From Gnetum montanum (Eukaryota > Streptophyta > Gnetopsida > Gnetales > Gnetaceae): a DNA stretch of 64,000 nt. A program made the position numbers and the translations under genes. This document shows positions 1 to 11,225 of the stretch, in pieces (position 1 is the first letter of the stretch; every line of letters starts with the position of its first letter). The notes below the pieces were generated by a model, which ran no database searches, was not told the origin of the DNA, and saw only the letters and a program-made list of their open reading frames with translations. The stretch covers positions 3,719-67,718 of the forward strand of contig MNCI01023969.1 of NCBI GenBank assembly GCA_015680685.1, given 5' to 3'.

Positions 1-199
1 AAAAGACCAAAAAAATCACATACCTCAGACTTGCTTAACCATACACCGTGACACTTACAAGCAAGCCTGGGAAGACAACGAACGATTAACCCCAAGTGTT
101 TCTTGTGGCGTTAAGGCATTTAGTCTGCGGAGTTTGACCGGATCGCGCGTGTACGCTCGTTTCGTATGGTGGAGTGTAGGGGTACCTCGCCACTCATCA
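1..199 (+). repeat. 3' end of an LTR (family LTR-X) inserted in element 1
   Basis: This stretch is the R/U5 end of an LTR in plus orientation, finishing with CACTCATCA at 199. It aligns by eye, in reverse complement, with the LTR copies that end at 14,479 and 35,927. Shared blocks are the GAGTGGCRAGGTACCCC segment, the ACCATAC segment and the GGTTAAG...TGAGG segment. From base 200 the sequence is integrase of element 1, so the LTR interrupts that gene. It is either the 3' LTR of an element lying left of the window or a solo LTR. The adjoining AGCAC (200-204) would be one copy of the target duplication; the partner lies outside the window. Confidence 0.7.
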
Positions 200-830
200 A
201 GCACCATGACGACCGTTTTGTTTGTGGATTTTGCTTGACCATTGCTCTAGGATAGTATGGTGATGAAAACGAATGTTTGATGCCTAGACTCTCACAAAAG
301 GTTTTGGTTTTGACACTGCTGAATTGTGGCCTGTTATTAGTGATTATAGTCATTGGGATGCCAAAACGAGTCACAATGTTTTCAAGGATGAAGTTTCATA
401 CCTGTTTTGATGTGGTCTTCCTAAGAGCAATAGCTTCTACCCATTTTGTGAAATATTCTGTTGTGGTTATGATGAAGCTATGTCTTGCAGAAGATGGGGG
501 AGTTATTGGTCCTATGATGTCTAACCCCCATTTCTGGAAAGGCCATGTGATTTGAGTTGTATGCAACTTGTTAGGTGGCACATGTATAAGATTACCATGT
601 TTTTGATAGATGCTACAACTTTTTACTTTGGAGAAATAGTCGTACTTCATGTGTGGCCAATAGTAGCCTAAACATCTGATTTTGATTGCCATTGCATTGG
701 GTGCTATGTGCCCTTCGCAAAGTCCTTCATGAACTTGCTCCACAATGGTTTGACCATTGATGCTACTAATGCACACTAACAAAATTCCTTCATAGGATCT
801 ATGATATAACGTGTCCCCTACTAATGCATA
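200..830 (-). pseudogene. Element 1 integrase, truncated and inactivated
   Basis: This is the Ty3/gypsy integrase of element 1, read on the minus strand. It has the zinc-binding region (LGYYWPHM, then CSIYQKH where the family has CxxC, so one zinc ligand is Cys to Tyr) and the core with GLDIIGPI and the PQFSS block. The second catalytic position reads ITNNRPQFSS instead of TDNGPQFSS, so the Asp is Asn and the Gly is Arg. An in-frame TGA lies just upstream of that block (near 393-395). The third catalytic region reads NGQAKSTNK, with Lys where Glu is expected. The C-terminal part is missing because LTR-X is inserted at 199/200. By comparison, the intact copy in element 2 (28,929-30,020) has all three acidic residues. 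Confidence 0.88.
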
Positions 831-1437
831 CTACCGAGAGCATTTTCGTACTACGTCCTTCTGAGCATTTGTTAGATGTTGAGGTGGTTCACCATGTAGA
901 AGGTACTCCTTTATGTCATCATACCATTCCATGGCGTGTGTTGTGCTAATGGATGTTATGAGTAGTTCATCAGGAGCATCAGTTATGGGCTTGGCACAAC
1001 TCATTATGGAACTAGGCAACACATGAAACATATCAGGTGAAATGTTTAGGGCTAGTGTTGCAAGTGCATCTATGATGGTATTGTCATTTCTAGAAACATG
1101 TTGTACATCTATGTTTGTGAATTGTTTCAACAGGTATTTTGTCAAGTCACAGTATGGTTGTAAATGTAAAGCTTTACATGCATATACGTCTATGACTTGA
1201 TTGATGACTAATTGTGAGTTGCCTCTAACTACGAGCTGTGTGGTTTCTGAAGTTATTGTTTCCATGAGACCTCTAAGAAGACCTTCGTACTCTGCTACGT
1301 TGTTAGTACAAGGAAATTTTAAATGATAAGCAAAGGATCAGATCTCCCTAGAGGGATATGTGATAACTGCTATAGCACTTCCTCCTTGGGAGGTTGATGC
1401 TCCATCAAATTTTAAGATTGCATCATAGTTATTAGGT
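831..1437 (-). pseudogene. Element 1 second (archaeal-type) RNase H and linker to integrase
   Basis: A second RNase H lies downstream of the normal gypsy RNase H, a hallmark of the Tat lineage. The order on the minus strand is LKFDGASTS near 1,415, NNVAEYEGLL near 1,290, VVRGNSQLVINQV near 1,220, and RNDNTIIDALATLAL near 1,060. These are the DG, E, GDS and DN motifs. The GDS Asp has become Asn (RGNSQ) and the first frame is split by a stop, so the domain is dead. The tail TTHAMEWYDDIKEYLL matches the linker before the integrase in element 2 (STPEWYDNIKTYLL). Confidence 0.82.
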
Positions 1438-3174
1438 ATTGTGTCTATTGCGTTTACATTCGCATTTGGAAATTCTGGGTTGATCATTGCTTGGTCTTGC
1501 ATCGGTGATGCAGTCATTTGATTGACTCTAGCTTGTCCTTTAACTGATGATTGAGCTATGTAGTGCAGGCCAAACTCAACAAGCATCACTTTCCATCTAG
1601 CTATCTTGCTTGATTCATATATGTTGTTCATGATAGCTCTGAGCACGTTGTCTTTACAGATGATATTAACTTGGTTATGAAAGAGATAATGTTACCACTT
1701 CTTTAAAGAAAAGATAAGGGCAAGGCATGACCTCTCCACGTCATTGTAACGTTGTTCATAGGCTACTAACGCATGGCTTAAGTAGTAAATAGGGAATTTA
1801 GTCCCATCATCATGTTTCTAACAAAGCATAGATGCGATAGATGATTTGGATGTTGCAAGGTAGATGTAAAATGGTTTATTGTTCTGTGGTGGATGAACTA
1901 TAGGTAGTTGAGCTAGTTTCATTTTGATGTTGTCAAAGGCTTCTTGGCACTATGGAGTCCATTCAAAATGGACATTCTTGCGCAATAAGTGCTGCATAGG
2001 CCTCAACTTGTCTGTAAGTTTTTCAATGAAATGTCTGATAAACTGTAATCTACCTTGTAGACCATGAAGTTCAGTAAGGTTGCTAGGTGGTTTCAGATTT
2101 GTTATTTCCTTAACCTTGTCCGGATCTACTCGTATCCCTGTCTCAGATACGATGAATCCAAGCATTTTTCTGGTTTTAACCCCAAAGACACATTTCTTTG
2201 GATTGAGTCTAAGCTCGTATTTTAGATAATGTTTTAGTACCAAGTCTAGATCTTGTACATGTTGCTCAGTTGTTTTTGATTTGACCGCAATGTCATCTAT
2301 GTAGTCATTGAGTGAGTTGAACATGTAATCACTAAAGATGAATGTCATCGCTCATTGATATGTAGCCCTAGCGTTCTTAAGACCAAATGGCATCATCGTA
2401 TAACAAAATGTACCCCATGGTGTCATAAAGGTTATCCTGAGTTGATGTTCGAGGTTTATCCTAATCTGGTTGTATCCTGAAAAGCCATTCATAAAGGATA
2501 ACAATGCATGCCTATCAGTTGAATCAACAAGTTGATCGATGCTAGGTAGTGGGAAGTCATCTTTTATGGTTGCAACATTGAGGTCACGGAAGTCAATACA
2601 TAGACGAATACTCTCGTTTTTCTTTGGGACTATAACCATGTTGGATACCCAATCAACGTAGTCCATAGCTTGAATGAATCCAACTTGATTAGGCTTCGTG
2701 ATCTCACTGCGAACTGCCAACGCTACTTCAGGCTTGACCTTGCATGCTTTTTGTTTCACTAGTCTTAGTTTTGGATCAAGTATAATGTTATGCTAGACTA
2801 TTCGAGAGTCGAGCCCAGGCATGTCAATGTAAGACCAAGTGAATGCTTTTATATTATCTCTTAGCACTCGAGTTATGTCACTGGCGAGTTGTGGATTCAA
2901 CAAAGCACTTAGTTTTAAAATTTTAACCTCGCCATATGACGTGGTTATGGGGACATCGGCTAGGGGATCTTCAGTGATATTATCGGCTTCTAGGTCCAGA
3001 GATTTTGTGATTCCTTTAAAGAAATCTAGTGTTTCTTGGGTTGATGCCACTAAATTATCGTATGTTCGGGGGTCTAAATCAATGGACTCTAGATTAATCT
3101 CTCATTTAATTGCTCCATGTGGTCCATTGATAGACAACGACATAAAGAGTTGCTTGCTATCCATGTATTTGCTC
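1438..3174 (-). pseudogene. Element 1 reverse transcriptase and gypsy RNase H
   Basis: Ty3/gypsy reverse transcriptase on the minus strand begins after an inferred splice acceptor at 3,175. Visible blocks are ITEDPLADVPITTSYGE, TWSYIDMPGLD, GFIQAMDYVDWVSNMVIVPK, CIDFRDLNVATIKDDFPLP, MNGFSGYNQI, TMMPFGLKNARATYQ and the catalytic LNDYIDDIAVKSK. Both catalytic Asp residues are kept, unlike element 2. The RNase H region follows (KPFYIYLATS, YLSHALVAYEQRYNDVE, KIARWKVMLVEFGLHY). In-frame stops occur near 2,793, 2,350, 1,950 and 1,680. The domain order and the NARATY and IAVKS wording are shared with element 2, so the two elements are relatives. Confidence 0.88.
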
Positions 3175-3645
3175 CTGCCAATGAAATAGGGAGCTATGTT
3201 AGCAAGGGTGAGTTTTCCTTTTTCTTAAGAAATTAATTCTATGTTTAAAATGTAACTAATGGTATGTCAAGGGTAGTTTACCGTCATGCCTGGACATATG
3301 GCAGTTTAAGGCTATACCGGGCCATGTGTGACAGTATGGGCCATGTGCGTGTACAAGAATTTAAAATATTTTTTTATCTTATATATATATATATTTTAAA
3401 ATTTTAAGGTTCGGGCATTGATAAAAGAAAAGGGGGTCAGCATAATCAAAAGTAAATATTTTATTTTATTTTCTTTTATTTTGCTTTAAAACGTCTGAGT
3501 TACTCTGGGAAGATGAATAAATGTATGCAAAAAATAAAAGAAGTGGCTACCTTAAGGCACAAGGATGGAATAAAATAATTAAAATATAAAATAAGGGAAA
3601 ATGCATCACGTGTAGACAAGTGGGATAAAAAGGGGGCCAAATGAG

Positions 3646-4000
3646 ATGCAAGCGTGAGTTAGCCGTCATTGCCTGGAGCGTGAGTTAGCCGTCATTGCCT
3701 GGAGCGTGAGTTAGCCGCCATTGCCTGGCAACGTGAGTTATCCTGCCTTTGGCTTGGTAGCGTGAGTTAGCCGCCATTGCCTGGCAGCGTAAGTTAGCTA
3801 CCATTGCTTGGCAGCATGAGTTATCCTGCCTTTGGCTGGCAGTGTGAGGCCGCATGAGTTAGCCGCCATTGCCTGGCAGCGTGAGTTAGCCGCCATTGCC
3901 TAGCAGCATGAGTTATCCTACCTTTGACTTGGCAGCGTGAGTTAGCCTCCTTTTTCCTGGCAGCATGAGTTAGCTGCCATTGCTTGGCAACGTGAGTTAT
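3646..4000. repeat. Minisatellite, about 27-30 bp unit
   Basis: About a dozen diverged tandem copies of GCGTGAGTTAGCCGCCATTG plus CCTGGCA are present, some with GAGTTATCCTGCCTTTGGC variants. The reverse complement (GGCAATGGCGGCTAACTC) resembles the 27-bp motif of element 2 (GCAATGGCCTAAAACTAG), so the arrays may share an origin. Confidence 0.85.
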
Positions 4001-5904
4001 GTGTCAGAGATTCGTGGATTTCGGACAAATTTTCACCAACTGTTCACGTCAGATTCGGGTGATTTTTCAAATCGGTGTATGTATAGATTATAATATGCAA
4101 ATAGGTAGGTTACATGTCTAGTTGCACGACACGTGTTAGCTTTGCCTTGGAAGGCTACCCGACTTGTCTCCGATTTTAGGGATCGGCCTTTTGGCCTGGG
4201 CCACAGAAGGAAGGAGAAGGGCAACGTCTTTCTTGATGGCATGAAAATCAAACTGGAATGATATCATCTTGGTGCATCACCTCCATAATGGTCGGCGTAG
4301 CCCTCTACTATGGTAGTACCGGCTCTACTCGTCAAAAAACCCTTCGATTTTGGAGTAGAGATGGCATCGAAGTTTTGGTTGGTTTCAGACATGAATGAGA
4401 TCCTTTGGTCCAGGTTTGTGAAGAGGCAGGATAGGGAGAATGTACTTGCCTCGTATTGTTCATGACACATTAAAATCGTACTTATCTTCTCCTATTCTGA
4501 ATAATACCAAGAATTTTATTTCGTTGTTAAGTGGCAAGCAAGCAATCAGGATTCGTGGCATCAGCATGAGACAAATCGCAGAAAACAAACACTATGGCAA
4601 CAGAAGGTTGAAAGGGCAAGTATGGGTCGTACAGAAATCAGGTTTTGGGATGGGGCGTGCGAGGAAAACATTGCATTTTCATGGATCGGCCTGCCTTTGG
4701 GAGTGCCAAAGGTTTCACGATGACTCACACATTCATGCATGTTTATTTTTCATTGCTATTTTTTGCTCTTTCTTTTATATTTCTGCTGAAAATAGAAAAG
4801 ACAAAATTGGGTCAGCATCATGGGTCATGGGTATGATGACGGATGGATGCTTGTTCAACTATTTTAAAAGTGTGTTTGCTTATAAAACAACAAATTCATA
4901 GCCAATGGCCATAGGTGCTCTGTTTTAATTTTCCCACTCATCGTGAGAAATCAGTCGAAAAGTACAGTAACTAAAACGCGCCTGCCTTGCCTATTTCAAA
5001 TACTGAGCGATAAAGGAACCAAGTTGCATGCATTATACAACAACACCAGAACACAAAACAACATCAAAACAAAACTTCGGGTACAAGGCAGGGAATCCCC
5101 CTAAGGGAGACGTGAAACGGGGCTTACTTTACTTGGGCCAGGCTCAAGATGTGCTTGTCATGCCGATTTTTTTAGCGTTTCAAAGGTTTTCGATCATTGT
5201 AGGTGAGGTGAATTTGGTGAATAATTTCAGTCCATTAAAATAATTTAACACAATATTATCGAGATAAATCACCTTATATAGCCAATATATTAGTTTCATA
5301 TAAAAGGAAATTGACACCATGTGCTTTATTAAATTGGTGATTTATTAGGCTGATTCTTCTATGTGTAAAATATAAATTTTATCTAGTCCAACGATAAATA
5401 TTGATGCTGAAAATCACATTTTTTGATGCTATGGCAGTGTCTTTTGGTGTAAAACGTAAGCGTGAGTTTATTGGACCGATGAAATAACATTCAACTTAGT
5501 ATTGGCATAAGCGTGAGTGGTGGTATTATTGTTGATACTTAGCATGAGTGTTTTCTTCCATACTTGTAACGTGAATCATTTTTCCAGTGTCTAAGATAAT
5601 GTGGACTAACTTCTATTTTACCTATGGTTGTAACATAAACTATTAATCATAATCTTTTGCAAACGTTATCATTCTCATGTTGGTATTACCTAACGAATTT
5701 CCATGTTCCCCATTAAGGATTAAACACACCGAATGAATACTGGAGTTCTTGTCCCATGGGACATACAACTTTTGTAGTTATTCATTTTATTATTATTTCT
5801 CTTGCTATTTCGCTCTTGTATATTTATCTTTTGTTGATGGTTACTTTCATTTGTGTGTTTTACAAATTTTAACTTACTTACCTAGGATTTTGTTTTGGTG
5901 CAAG

Positions 5905-5996
5905 GACGTGTTGATGAAGAGGCTGGTCGCAGTGGAACGAGACTCGATGATGCGGAGGAGTTTGGGGACCAAGGTCCTCCTAGCGCTGATGTTTAA
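5905..5996 (+). pseudogene. Possible last exon of an antisense gene in element 1
   Basis: A plus-strand acidic stretch follows GTGCAAG (possible acceptor at 5,904) and ends in TAA at 5,994-5,996. It reads RVDEEAGRSGTRLDDAEEF then GDQGPPSADV. The position is suggestive. In element 2 the antisense gene also ends with an acidic, Gly/Pro-rich exon on the side facing the protease, just before the minisatellite. No sequence identity is obvious, so this is a positional guess. Confidence 0.25.
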
Positions 5997-6116
5997 TTCA
6001 ACTTGTCATTGTTGTTAGCTTAGTTATATATATATATTGTGTTAAAAATTTGTAGATTGTATGAAAGCGAATGTGTGATACAATGTAAACATTTGATATT
6101 ATTCATTTATACCTTG

Positions 6117-6140
6117 ATATATATATATATATATATATAT
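6117..6140. repeat. AT dinucleotide microsatellite
   Basis: A run of about twelve TA/AT units in very AT-rich spacer DNA. A shorter TA run is at 6,025-6,036. Confidence 0.8.
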
Positions 6141-6424
6141 TTTTGCTGTTTTTATGTTATTTGATTTTTTTTTATTTTACGTTTTGTCCAAACTTTTGAT
6201 AAACACAAGCGTAAACATAAAAGATTTTTTTTATTTTATTATTATATATTTATTTTTTGTTTTATTATTTTAACTATTTGTAAATATAAGCGTGAATGTA
6301 ATTGAAATGATAACGGTATAGAAGAGATGTAAGGGGAATAATAATTTGTAGAGCAAGGATGTAACTATGCATGCAAACGAAAAAAATGTATTTTTAAAGA
6401 AATGGAAATGTAACTTGTTCTAGT

Positions 6425-6835
6425 TTAAGGCCATTTCGGGCCATCCATGTCAGTTTAAAGTCATGATGGACTTTAGCAATGGCGTTCTAGTTTAAGGCCA
6501 TTTCAGGCCAGAAGAAAATGAGGGAGGTTTAAATTGTTTCTGTGGGTTTTAAAATGAACTGGCCATTTCTGACCATGGTTAGTTTTATGTCATTGCGGAC
6601 ATGGTGGTATTTTAACGTCTTTTTGGACAGTTGTAGTTTAACGTCATTTCAGACAAGAAGTAGTTTAATGTCATTTTGGATGAGTAGTAGTTTAACGTCA
6701 TTTCGGACAAGAAGTAGTTTAACGTCATTTCAGACGAGTAGTAGTTTAACGTCATTTCGGACAAGAAGTAGTTTAATGTCATTTCAGACGAGTAGTAGTT
6801 TAACGTCATTTCGGACGAGTGCTAGTTTAACAGTT
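6425..6835. repeat. 27-bp minisatellite beside the element 1 protease
   Basis: About eight tandem copies of a 27-bp unit, GTAGTTTAACGTCATTTCGG plus ACGAGTA, occupy 6,620-6,835. Three looser copies with TAGTTTAAGGCCATTTCRGG precede them. A unit of 27 keeps the frame open on both strands, which explains the repetitive frames here that are not genes. Read on the minus strand the unit is CCGAAATGACGTTAAACTAC, related to the element 2 arrays at 21,640 and 30,050. Confidence 0.9.
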
Positions 6836-6899
6836 GAGTAGCTTCTTTAATTTGCAAAGATTGATTTGGTGTGTTGGGCACGTCGGTGTAATCGTATAT

Positions 6900-7090
6900 T
6901 CAGCGTCTCCTTCGCTAATTATGTTAAACGGTAATTCTGACCATGAGACGCTAATTTTTTGATGATGGGGAAAGGTATTACATTAGTGGCTGCCTCGTCA
7001 TCAACATGCACCCTATGTATTTTAAACTAGTTTACTTGAATGGTTATGAACATAGGATCAGTGGTGACTTCTCCCATTTTTTCATCTATT
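6900..7090 (-). pseudogene. Element 1 aspartic protease remnant
   Basis: A short minus-strand stretch keeps PMFITIQV, HRVHVDDEAATNVIPFPII and a few residues after. It matches the element 2 protease around PMFITIRV and VHVDDGATANIIPYPIV. The active-site Asp-Asp-Gly-Ala has Glu in place of Gly. The rest of the domain, including the ILGRSWL flap-side block seen in element 2, is absent because the minisatellite begins at about 6,835. Confidence 0.7.
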
Positions 7091-7097
7091 TTAATGT

Positions 7098-7172
7098 TTT
7101 CGGGATGAAAGCCTAGTGATGCGGAACCNTTATTTTAATTTTTTCAGGATGAAAGCCTAGTGATGCGGAACC
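7098..7172. other. Assembly gap (N at 7,129) flanked by duplicated ends
   Basis: A single N at 7,129 lies between two near-identical copies of TTTTCGGGATGAAAGCCTAG plus TGATGCGGAACC, the second starting at about 7,141. Two contig ends that overlap but were not merged would look exactly like this. The duplication is probably artificial. Confidence 0.7.
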
Positions 7173-7309
7173 TGATCTTTGTTGTGGAGACATCACTGCA
7201 TGAATTGATGGTTCAGTGGTAGGTAGGTCTTCACTAACCTGGATCAAAGTGAGCATTCATACTAGGGCTTCACGGTGTACCTGAGAAGTTATCACTAGAT
7301 CATATAGAC

Positions 7310-10300
7310 TTAAGGATGTATTTTTTTTAGCGCTTGTGTGACCTGAGTTAGGGCACTGGCCAAGTCTTTACTGTTCGGTATGCTCGTTGAGACTTGGTCC
7401 ATTGGACCCAACAGCTTTATCTCTTGTGGAGTGGTTTTCACGTGGTTGAACGTGACAGTTGGGTTCATTGTATCTGGCATTCCTAATGTTTTGCTTTCGT
7501 GACTTGTGCTTGGCTCATCGGTTGTCGGAGCCATAGGTACATCGTTTAAGGGAGTGGGTTTCGGTGGTTTCGGTGGCCCCAATTCAAGGCTTTGATGTTC
7601 CTTTTCCAACTGTTCCCTAGTGAGTCTATTAGCGAGGCGTTCTCGTGAAGGTCATGGGGGAACCGTTGGAGATTGAATATTAGGTTGTTTTTGGACTCGG
7701 ATTACGAATGGAGTAGGTCAGTTGTAGTTGAACAGTTGGAGATGGTTGTGTGTCAGGGTGTTTAGGCACCCTGATGACAAGTGGGGTTGGTTTGGTTTGT
7801 AGTTGAGGAGTAGGAGGTTGAAGATCAGGATGTTTGGGTACCCTAATTATGAAGGGAGTTGGTTGATTTTGTGGTTGTACCTCCATGATTGCAACTGTGG
7901 GTGGCACCTTGACCACAAAGGGAGTGGACCGAGTAGGTGGTTGTACATTTATGGTTGCATTGACAGGGGGTACATGAACGACAAATGGCTTTGTAGGTGT
8001 AGGTGAATTGTATGTGGGATACGAAGATTGCTAGGATGATGTTGACGTTGTAAGAGGGACACGAATCACGAAAGGTTTCGTGGGCATACCTTGCTCATTT
8101 CTGACATGGATCTTGTTAATAATGTAAGGAGCTGTCTTAGTAGTAAGGGGATCTTGTATACGCCCATAGATTGATTCTGTGGTTTAACAGGGTTGGCATC
8201 ATCAAATGTTATTTCACCCCTATCAATCATACGTTGTATGTCTTGTTTGAGGGTGAAACAATAATCAGTACCATGCCCATTTCGTTGATGGTACTCGCAA
8301 AATTGGTTTAGTCTAAAGCCTATTGGGATAGGAGGCTCATTTGGTGTTGTCAAGCTTGGGTTTTTGGCCAATTCATAGAATCGGTCGTGTCTCTGGGCTG
8401 CCGCTGGAGACAACTGCTTATGTTTATTGGCCCCAGCCTTCAAAAGTTGATCTAACAACTGGGATGGCTTTATGGGGAGCGATGTGTATTGAGCAGGGTA
8501 TTTCCTCTCAAATGTACGTGCATGACCCGTGTTAGTAGCTTGCATGGTAGATGATTCAAGTGTGTATGTAGGAGCAATAGGTGGTCTGCCTTACTGTCCC
8601 ATGTTGGTTGGTTGAGTCTCTGTTACTGCTACTACCATTGCTTTAGCCTTTTCTTTATGTTTTTTAGTGTGTTAATTTCTAAAGGCTAAGTAAGCAGGGT
8701 CATGACTATTTTGGGCTGCCTCTTCTATGTTTTTAATCTGTACAAAAGCTTGGCTTAGAGTGTGCGCATTTAGATAATACAGTTTTGATTTAATGAAATC
8801 ATTCACAGCTCCCTTAACAATCATAAGAAGGTATGTTTCTCAGATTGGCTCATGAAGTTCATTGAGTGAAACACTCCATCTTTGGATGAATTTTTGTACA
8901 GGTTCAAGGGGTGCTTGTTTTACCTGTATCAAACTATCCAAGGTTGCTTCAGGTTTCAGGTTGTACCTAAATCTAGTAACGAATTGGTGTAAGAGATCCT
9001 CCAAAGAGGATATGGAGTTACGAGGCAAGGCTCGGTACCAGTCTAATGCTCTACCAATGAGGGACATGGTGAACACATGCAAGATTACATGGGGCCAAGC
9101 CTGAAGCAACCAGCATTCTAGTCCAAATATGATTAGATGAGCATTGGGGTCTCCTTCCCCGTTGTATTTGGTTAGTTGAGGCAAAGAAACTCCTTTGAGC
9201 AAGGTTAATGGTGGTACCGAAGAGCTAATAGGATTGTCTTGGTAAAAGTATAATACTTTAAGCTCTTCATTGTTAGCAATTTTGAGGCGTTTTACCTCAT
9301 CGGCTAACTCTTGCATCATTTTCTTAGCTTCAGCCCAGTCTTGGGCAGTAGGTAAAGCAGGAGGTTGGTTAGTTTGAGTGCCATACAAATTAGACTATTG
9401 TACGGTTGGTGGGAATGATGATTGCTAAGTGATTGGAGGTCGCACTTGTGGAATATTTATAGTGGGTGCTACTAAGGATGGCATGCCGTAAGGTGTATGT
9501 TGTTGTTGTTGTTGAGTGATAGGGGCAAGCCATTGCCCAACTGTGGGTTACGAAGGGAGGTTTTGCACCTGGTGTTGTACTAGCAAAGCTAAAGGTGTGG
9601 TATGAACCTGCACTCATGGGATGAAGTGTGTTGATGTGGTAGCAGGTATCACAAATGGTATCCTAATTACTTGGGGTGGGAAAGTTGCTCCTACATTAAT
9701 TTAAGAGGGGGGGTTCTTGGGGTTGTACTTGTAAGAGGAAGGGTAAGGTAGTAATTAGAGGGATAGTGGGGATGGATACATTGAATTGAGTATCGGTCAT
9801 AGGGAGAGTGGAAATAAGTGTGGGCTCTTCTTGTTGGGGCACATGTGCTTGAGTGGTTTTAAATGAATGGAGGGACATGGTCTCCCCCATGAAAGGGTGA
9901 AATAATGGATTTACATAAGTATGTAGACTGAGAGTATGGTACGAATCCCCATGTTCGGACTGAGCAGCAAAATTATCTTCCTCATCTTCATTTTGAGGTT
10001 CTACGGCTAGTTGGCGTGAGTGTTGGTTCCTAGCCATGAGGAGTTGGGATAGGAGTTCATGGTGGGATTTAGTGAGGAGGATGACATCGTAGGTGGTAGG
10101 AAAAAAGTCATGACCTCCTTTGTAAATTAGCTCATAGTGTCTCTTTGCTTCTAGCTCAGCTCAGTCAACGACCAGGTTAACTTGGATTTTAACACAAATA
10201 AAGTTATATTGTTCGGGAGTCAAGATGGTGAACATGGGATCCCTACCTTGTAGTCTTAGTGACCGATGAGATGGCCCCTAAGGATTCATCATGCCAAGGG

Positions 10301-10394
10301 TAACTATGGACTTAGCGGTGGTGACGGGACCCGGGATCGTGGTACCGAAGTCGGTAACGGGCAGGGCGATGGTGTTGGTGTGTATAGGGTCCAT
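7310..10394 (-). pseudogene. Element 1 gag polyprotein, decayed
   Basis: The gag region begins with ATG at 10,394-10,392 (MDPIHTNTIALPVT...), matching the start of element 2 gag. Parts seen in order are RSLRLQGRDPMFTILTPEQY; an acidic FAAQSEH segment and VNPLFHPF near 9,900; a Pro/Thr-rich region; the capsid-like domain at 9,388-8,840 (NPISSSVPPLTLLKGVSLP, GEGDPNAHLI, ALPRNSISSLEDLL, RFRYNLKPEATL); and a zinc-finger-like CEYHQRNGHGTDYC near 8,290. The segment near 7,420 reads TTPQEIKLLGPMDQ and is equivalent to element 2 PPREIRLLGRM. Stops or frame breaks split it into at least six pieces. It would make the virus-like-particle coat in a live element. Confidence 0.85.
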
Positions 10395-10501
10395 TATCAA
10401 AGTGTCTAGATGTAATAGTGTAAGCGAAAGAAAATAAATGGCTAAGTGTCAGAGAGAGAAAATATGGCTAAGTGTTGAACAACGTATGAAGGAGTGTTAG
10501 C

Positions 10502-11100
10502 TTGACCAATATCAGCTTGACCAAATGTCAATGTGACCAAACATCAGCTTGACCAAACATCAGTGTGATCAAATGTCAGCTTGACCAAATGTCAGTGTGA
10601 CCAAACGTCAGCTTGACCAAACGTTAGCGTGACCAAATGTTAGCTTGACCAAACATCAGTGTGACCAACGTCTGGGTAAGAAAACTAAGTGTTGGATGCA
10701 GTGTTAGCGTGACTAACATCAGCTTGACCAAACGTTAGCGTGACCAAAGGCCAGCTTGATCAAACATCAGCGTGACCAATGTCTGGGTAAGAGAACTAAG
10801 TGTTGGACGCAGCGTCAGTGTGACTAACATTAGCTTGACCAAACATCAGCGTGACCAAACATCAGCTTGATCAAATGTCAGCTTGACCAAATGTCAGCTT
10901 GACCAAACGTTAGTGTGACCAATGTTTGGGTAAGAAAACTAAGTGTTGGATGCAGCGTCAGCATGACTAACATCAGCTTGACCAAACGTTAGCATGACCA
11001 AATGTTAGCTTGACCAAATGTCAGCTTGACCAAACATCAGCTTGACCAAACATCAGCATGACCAATGTTTGGTTAAGAAAACTAAGTGTTGGACACTGTG
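10502..11100. repeat. 16/32-bp minisatellite in the element 1 leader
   Basis: Many copies of TGACCAAACGTCAGCT and TGACCAAACATCAGCG alternate between PBS and gag start. A 30-odd-bp block beginning CTGGGTAAGAAAACTAAG recurs near 10,672, 10,785, 10,926 and 11,070, giving a higher-order period of about 110-145 bp. Element 2 has no such array in its leader. Confidence 0.9.
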
Positions 11101-11208
11101 ATTCAAGTAGGGACGCTGGGAACAAGGTAGCATAGGAACACTGACAATCACAGTAGCATGCGAACACTGGATCTGGGATGCTAAGAGGCAGATCTAATAG
11201 AGAAACGA

Positions 11209-11225
11209 CCCTCCTTCTAGCACCA
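11209..11225 (-). promoter_or_regulatory. Element 1 primer binding site
   Basis: On the minus strand TGGTGCTAGAAGGAGGG follows directly after the LTR. The same place in element 2 reads TGGCACTAGAAGGAGGG (17,428-17,444). The TGG start and conserved position mark it as the tRNA primer site. I do not assign the tRNA. Confidence 0.7.

Larger units (their letters stand above)
3175..6840 (-). other. Spacer between RT and protease of element 1, possible retrotransposon intron
   Basis: This 3.7-kb non-gag-pol interval separates the protease remnant from RT. Its minus-strand edge reads TTGGCAG then GAGC (3,175-3,178), a good splice acceptor at the same place as the TTTTGCAG in element 2 (26,546). It contains a minisatellite (3,646-4,000), AT-rich DNA with a short AT microsatellite, a possible antisense terminal exon at 5,905-5,996 and a second minisatellite near the protease. 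I recognise no other coding domain. Short frames at 4,033-4,900 show no family motif. Ogre-type Tat elements are known to have an intron between protease and RT; its use here is inference. Confidence 0.45.

Noticed and set aside
3646-4000. Regularly spaced repeats resembling a CRISPR array
   Set aside because: No unique spacers, the copies are contiguous and diverged, and the setting is a plant retrotransposon. The same applies to arrays at 10,502, 21,640 and 30,050.
4440-4901. 153-codon plus-strand frame in the element 1 spacer
   Set aside because: No motif, no counterpart in element 2 and ordinary composition; it could be chance.
6542-6841. Open frames on both strands rich in SLTSFRTSS / MTLNYYSSE
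   Set aside because: They are the translation of a 27-bp minisatellite (unit divisible by three), not a gene.
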